Shown: piece after piece, positions 6,690-6,692 of the stretch
Position numbering within the stretch: the stretch's first letter is position 1
Layout: every line of letters begins with the position of its first letter
Origin: an uncultured Prevotella sp.
Lineage (GTDB): Bacteria; Bacteroidota; Bacteroidia; Bacteroidales; Bacteroidaceae
Direction: 5' to 3'
DNA: 6,692 bases
Assembly: GCA_945637645.1 (NCBI GenBank)
Contig: CALZDK010000109.1
Span: 1-6,692 of the forward strand
Made by a program: the position numbers and the translations under genes
The notes under the pieces: generated by a model
Databases searched by the model: none
What the model saw: the letters and a program-made list of their open reading frames with translations, nothing else
What the model was told of the DNA's origin: nothing

Positions 6690-6692
6690 TAC

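Overview
The window looks like ordinary chromosomal DNA from a Bacteroidota species, most likely a Prevotella-type member of the Bacteroidales. Four lines of evidence point there. Three intergenic sites match the Bacteroidetes promoter consensus (TTG or TTTG, about 20 bp, then TAnnTTTG). One protein carries a type IX secretion (T9SS) type B / gliding-motility C-terminal domain. One lipoprotein resembles GldB. One gene belongs to the DUF4861 family, which is largely confined to this phylum. Leaders are A-rich with poor Shine-Dalgarno sequences, as expected for the group. The genus is inferred from sequence character, not from a database match.

Layout from left to right. Positions 1-1244 (minus strand) hold a nearly complete secreted DUF4861 protein whose last codons run off the left edge. 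Positions 1245-1421 are a 177-bp AT-rich divergent spacer with one promoter facing each way. Positions 1422-2210 (plus) encode a short GldB-like lipoprotein starting at GTG. It converges on a minus-strand gene and overlaps it by 52 bp. The remainder is a three-gene minus-strand cluster, read from the right: a small T9SS type B sorted protein (5953-6621), uvrA (3109-5940) and a TIGR01212/YhcC-type radical SAM protein (2159-3106). The junctions are 12 and 2 bases, so this is very probably one operon driven from a promoter at about 6641-6648. The last 70 bases are a second divergent spacer, with an outward-facing promoter for a gene beyond the right edge.

Functionally the window mixes a housekeeping DNA-repair ATPase (UvrA, nucleotide excision repair), a radical SAM enzyme of unknown substrate, and three envelope or exported proteins. 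Two of those three are tied by family to the T9SS/gliding machinery. I see no transposon, phage, CRISPR array, tRNA, rRNA or riboswitch, and no convincing new system. The items most worth a second look are the T9SS-sorted protein heading the uvrA operon, the Cys-to-Thr change in the first UvrA zinc site, the overprinted tail of the radical SAM protein, and the shortened GldB-like protein.
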